A program made the position numbers and the translations under genes. Source: Candidatus Avoscillospira stercorigallinarum (lineage in GTDB: Bacteria > Bacillota > Clostridia > Oscillospirales > Oscillospiraceae). From it: a stretch of DNA of 43,446 nucleotides. The stretch is from positions 1 through 43,446 of the forward strand of contig DVFN01000055.1 in NCBI GenBank assembly GCA_018713205.1, in the 5' to 3' direction. This document shows, in pieces, positions 41,065-43,446 of this stretch; the stretch's first letter is position 1; every line of letters begins with the position of its first letter. The notes below the pieces were generated by a model. The model had not been told where the DNA came from. It saw only the letters and a list, made by a program, of their open reading frames with translations, and ran no database searches.

Positions 41065-41712
41065 ATGGAACACGTCCAAACCGTCATTGCCAAGGATCTT
41101 TTGAAGATCAAGGCCGTCTTTTTCCGGCCCTGGGAGCCCTTTACCTGGGCCAGCGGCATCAAGAGTCCCGTCTATTGCGACAACCGGCTGACCCTGACGG
41201 CCCCGGAGGTCCGCAACGATGTGGAGAACGCCCTGGCTGACGTCATCCGCGAGAAGTACCCCGACGTCCAGGTCCTGATGGGCACCTCCACCGCCGGCAT
41301 CGCCCACGCGGCCATCACCGCCCATATCCTGGGCCTGCCCATGGGCTACGTCCGGTCCGGCAAGAAGGACCACGGCCGTCAGAACCAGATCGAGGGCCGT
41401 CTCGAGCCCGGCCAGAAGGTCGTCGTCGTGGAGGATCTGATCTCCACCGGCGGCAGCTGCATCGAAGTGGTGAATATCCTCCGGGAGGCCGGGGCCCAGG
41501 TCCTGGGCATCGTGAGCATCTTCACCTACGGCATGCAGAAGGGCCTGGACCGGCTCAAGGAGGCCCAGGTGGAGAACACCAGCCTGACCAATTTCGACCA
41601 TATCGCCGAAGTCGCGGCCCAGGAGGGCTATATTCAGCCGGCCGACATCGAAAAACTCATCAAATTCCGCAACAATCCCTCGGATGAAAGCTGGATCGGA
41701 GGTAACCAATGA
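41065..41712 (+). CDS. pyrE: Orotate phosphoribosyltransferase PyrE
   Basis: A 215-aa enzyme joining orotate to PRPP to give OMP. The PRPP motif is [27 protein letters not shown] and [16 protein letters not shown] (catalytic loop) are also present. AAGGAGG at 41051-41057 selects ATG 41065 over an upstream in-frame start at 41026. It overlaps pyrB by 4 nt. Confidence 0.95.
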   Translation: MEHVQTVIAKDLLKIKAVFFRPWEPFTWASGIKSPVYCDNRLTLTAPEVRNDVENALADVIREKYPDVQVLMGTSTAGIAHAAITAHILGLPMGYVRSGKKDHGRQNQIEGRLEPGQKVVVVEDLISTGGSCIEVVNILREAGAQVLGIVSIFTYGMQKGLDRLKEAQVENTSLTNFDHIAEVAAQEGYIQPADIEKLIKFRNNPSDESWIGGNQ

Positions 41713-42623
41713 GAAGCATCATCGATATTCTGGATCTTTCCGTGGAGGAGCTGGATGAACTGGTGGCCAAGGCCCAGGACATCATGGCCAACCCGGAGAA
41801 GTACGCCCACAAGTGCGCGGGCAAGAAGCTGGCCACCATGTTCTACGAGCCCTCGACCCGGACCCGTCTGAGCTTCGAGGCCGCCATGTATGAGCTGGGC
41901 GGCAACGTGCTCAGCGTGGCCAGCGCCGCCAGCTCCTCCGCCGCCAAGGGCGAGAGCGTCGCCGACACCGCCCGGATGATCAGCTGCTACGCCGATATTC
42001 TGGCCATGCGGCATCCCAAGGAGGGCGCGCCGCTGGTGGCCTCCCTCAACGCCACGATCCCGGTCATCAACGCCGGTGACGGCGGCCACAACCACCCCAC
42101 CCAGACCCTGGCCGACCTGCTCACCATCCACTGTGAGAAGGGCCGGTTCACCGATCTGACCATCGGCCTCTGCGGCGACCTGAAGTTCGGCCGGACGGTC
42201 CACTCCCTGATCGCCGCCATGTGCCGCTACCCCGGCGTCAAGTTCGTGCTGATCTCCCCCGAGGAGCTGAAGCTCCCCAGCTACGTCAAGACCCAGCATA
42301 TCAAGCCCAGCGGCCATGAATACGTCCAGACCACCGATCTGGAGGCCGTTATGCCCCAGCTGGACGTGCTGTATATGACCCGCGTCCAGAAGGAGCGGTT
42401 CTTCAACGAGGAGGACTATCTGCGCCTCAAGGACAGCTATATCCTCACCCCGGAGAAGCTGAAAACCGCCAAGCAGGACCTGATTATCATGCATCCGCTG
42501 CCCCGGGTCAACGAGATCAGCGTGGCCGTGGACCAGGACCCCAGAGCCTGCTACTTCAAGCAGGCGCTCTACGGCAAGTTTATGCGGGAAGCCCTGATTC
42601 TGAAACTTCTGGAGGTGGACTGA
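41709..42623 (+). CDS. pyrB: Aspartate carbamoyltransferase catalytic subunit PyrB
   Basis: A 304-aa enzyme making carbamoyl-aspartate, the first committed step. The carbamoyl-phosphate motif is STRTR (Ser49-Arg53). [17 protein letters not shown] and [11 protein letters not shown] are the other signature blocks. It overlaps pyrE by 4 nt and is 1 nt from pyrI, whose product should form the regulated holoenzyme. Confidence 0.96.
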   Translation: MRSIIDILDLSVEELDELVAKAQDIMANPEKYAHKCAGKKLATMFYEPSTRTRLSFEAAMYELGGNVLSVASAASSSAAKGESVADTARMISCYADILAMRHPKEGAPLVASLNATIPVINAGDGGHNHPTQTLADLLTIHCEKGRFTDLTIGLCGDLKFGRTVHSLIAAMCRYPGVKFVLISPEELKLPSYVKTQHIKPSGHEYVQTTDLEAVMPQLDVLYMTRVQKERFFNEEDYLRLKDSYILTPEKLKTAKQDLIIMHPLPRVNEISVAVDQDPRACYFKQALYGKFMREALILKLLEVD

Positions 42624-42624
42624 G

Positions 42625-43050
42625 ATGAATATTGACTCCATTATCAACGGCATTGTCATCGACCATATCGCCGCGGGCCGGGGTATGATGCTCTATAAGC
42701 TGCTGCATCTGGACCGGCTGGACTGCTCCGTGGCGATTATCAAGAACGTCCACAGCAACAAGATGGGCAAGAAGGACATCATCAAGGTGGACGCGGCCAT
42801 CGATCTCAACACCGATGTCATCGGCTATGTGGACCCCAACGCCACGGTCAACGTGATCCGCGACGGCAGGCTGGTGGAGAAAAAGGCCATCGTCCTGCCG
42901 GAGAGATTGGTCAACGTCATTCGCTGCAAGAACCCCCGGTGCATCTCCACCACCGAGCAGGAGCTGCCCCAGGTCTTCGTCCTCACCGACCGGGAGAAGG
43001 GCGTCTACCGCTGCCGCTACTGCGAGACCAAAGCAGAGCGCCAGGGTTAA
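42625..43050 (+). CDS. pyrI: Aspartate carbamoyltransferase regulatory subunit PyrI
   Basis: A 141-aa regulatory subunit that binds nucleotide effectors and holds the catalytic trimers together. The zinc site cysteines are Cys101 and Cys106 (CKNPRC) and Cys130 and Cys133 (CRYC), matching the four of E. coli PyrI. It is slightly shorter than the E. coli protein (about 153 aa). It is the last gene of the operon, and its stop codon's AA is part of the terminator stem. Confidence 0.95.
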   Translation: MNIDSIINGIVIDHIAAGRGMMLYKLLHLDRLDCSVAIIKNVHSNKMGKKDIIKVDAAIDLNTDVIGYVDPNATVNVIRDGRLVEKKAIVLPERLVNVIRCKNPRCISTTEQELPQVFVLTDREKGVYRCRYCETKAERQG

Positions 43051-43088
43051 AACGAAATCAGGCCCCCAACGGGGCCTGATTTCGTTTT
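43049..43088. terminator. Bidirectional terminator after pyrI
   Basis: A perfect 18-bp stem (43049-43066 with 43071-43088) with a CAAC loop. An A-run lies on the left and TTTT ends the right arm. This is the strongest terminator in the window and would work in both directions. Confidence 0.95.
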
Positions 43089-43100
43089 GCGAAGAACTGC

Positions 43101-43330
43101 CAGCTCCCCTCGAAGGGAGCCTTTCTCTTATGCGACGCACTCCCAAGCCTCCCCTTGGTGCCCAAGGGGAGGTGGCAGGCCGAAGGCCTGACGGAGGGGA
43201 TCAGAGCTTCCGATCATCGACGGCTTACAACCCCTCAGTCAGCCTACGGCTGACAGCTCCCCTTACACAGGGGAGCCTTTGTCCTCTCAGGCGACGCACC
43301 CTTAAGCCTCCCCTCGAGGAGAGGCCCGCA
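43101..43330. repeat. Composite inverted-repeat (MITE-like) element
   Basis: Two long arms (43145-43199 and 43231-43279) are imperfect reverse complements. Each contains two small perfect hairpins: 43148-43172 and 43176-43190 in the first, 43238-43254 and 43256-43276 in the second. Direct copies of the block CAGCTCCCCT...GCGACGCAC occur at 43101-43140 and 43254-43299, so the whole is also a partial tandem array of period about 155 nt. Similar sequences are scattered in many gut Clostridia genomes. No transposase is present. Confidence 0.85.
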
Positions 43331-43446
43331 AGGGAGCGCCGCCAGCGGCGGAAGAAGCGACCGCAGCGGTTGGGCAGCCACTTGCCTTGGCGGACCGCAA
43401 CGCGGGCCGGGAAGGCTTAGTGGCAACCCGGGGGCACGCGAAGCGT
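43331..43446. other. Right edge: GC-rich non-coding sequence, no gene seen
   Basis: The tail contains short complementary pieces (GCCGCCAGCGGCGG near 43339-43352; GCCACT near 43377 and AGTGGC near 43419) and looks like more of the same repeat material. No ribosome site plus reading frame was found. Confidence 0.5.

Overview
The window looks like chromosome from a high-GC, spore-forming member of the Clostridia, most likely Oscillospiraceae (the Flavonifractor/Oscillibacter side). The reasons are the strongly GC-biased third codon positions, strong AGGAGG-type ribosome binding sites, a spoVAC gene, a Firmicutes-type pyrK/pyrD pair, and gut-Clostridia-style palindromic intergenic repeats. The genus is inferred from gene style, not from a marker gene.

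Layout. (1) 1-6573: after the terminator of an upstream gene comes a four-gene carbohydrate operon: CE2-like SGNH esterase, Nif3-like metal protein, domain-swapped GH3 glycosidase and GH13_4 (amylosucrase-like) enzyme. (2) 6578-9808: spoVAC on the minus strand, divergent D-lactate dehydrogenase ldhA, then a minus-strand GNAT/LOG pair. A block of palindromic repeats lies on each side of that pair. (3) 10353-35628: a near-complete anaerobic (early cobalt insertion) cobalamin locus. It is headed by a textbook promoter (TTGACG-17-TATAAT), a cobalamin riboswitch and a terminator, and begins with the cobalt transporter cbiMNQO. The order then is cbiD, cbiF, cbiG, cbiH, cbiJ, cbiET, cbiA, cobT, cobU, cobS, a short second cobU-like gene, cbiB, cobD, cbiP, cbiC, a cbiK-cbiL fusion, a hemA-sirC fusion, hemC, a cobA-hemD fusion, hemB and hemL. 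Together they can run from glutamyl-tRNA to the complete lower-ligand-bearing corrinoid. Not seen here are a corrinoid adenosyltransferase, cobC, an L-threonine kinase (pduX), and any hemE/F/G/H. The tetrapyrrole supply therefore appears dedicated to B12 and possibly siroheme. (4) 36076-37121: a 79-aa unknown protein, a 58-aa single-span membrane protein with its own promoter and terminator, and a GNAT acetyltransferase. (5) 37118-43088: de novo pyrimidine genes pyrC-pyrK-pyrD-pyrF, a 318-nt gap, then pyrE-pyrB-pyrI, closed by an 18-bp-stem terminator. They convert carbamoyl phosphate and aspartate to UMP; carAB and pyrR are not present. (6) 43101-43446: a composite inverted-repeat element and no gene.

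The enzymes are from known families. The most unusual signal is non-coding: about 30 copies of a short palindromic element whose outer stem (GTAGGGGC / GCCCCTAC) is fixed while the inner stem varies with compensatory changes. Copies often come as opposed pairs joined by conserved linkers. Nearly all lie between genes. Within the B12 locus, six of the seven non-coding gaps (after cbiO, cbiD, cobS, cobU2, cobA-hemD and hemL) contain copies, while the other junctions are overlapping or within a few nucleotides. The other notable points are three multi-domain fusions that package successive tetrapyrrole steps, and a short second CobU-like protein.

All calls come from reading the sequence and from knowledge of the families; no search or structure prediction was run.
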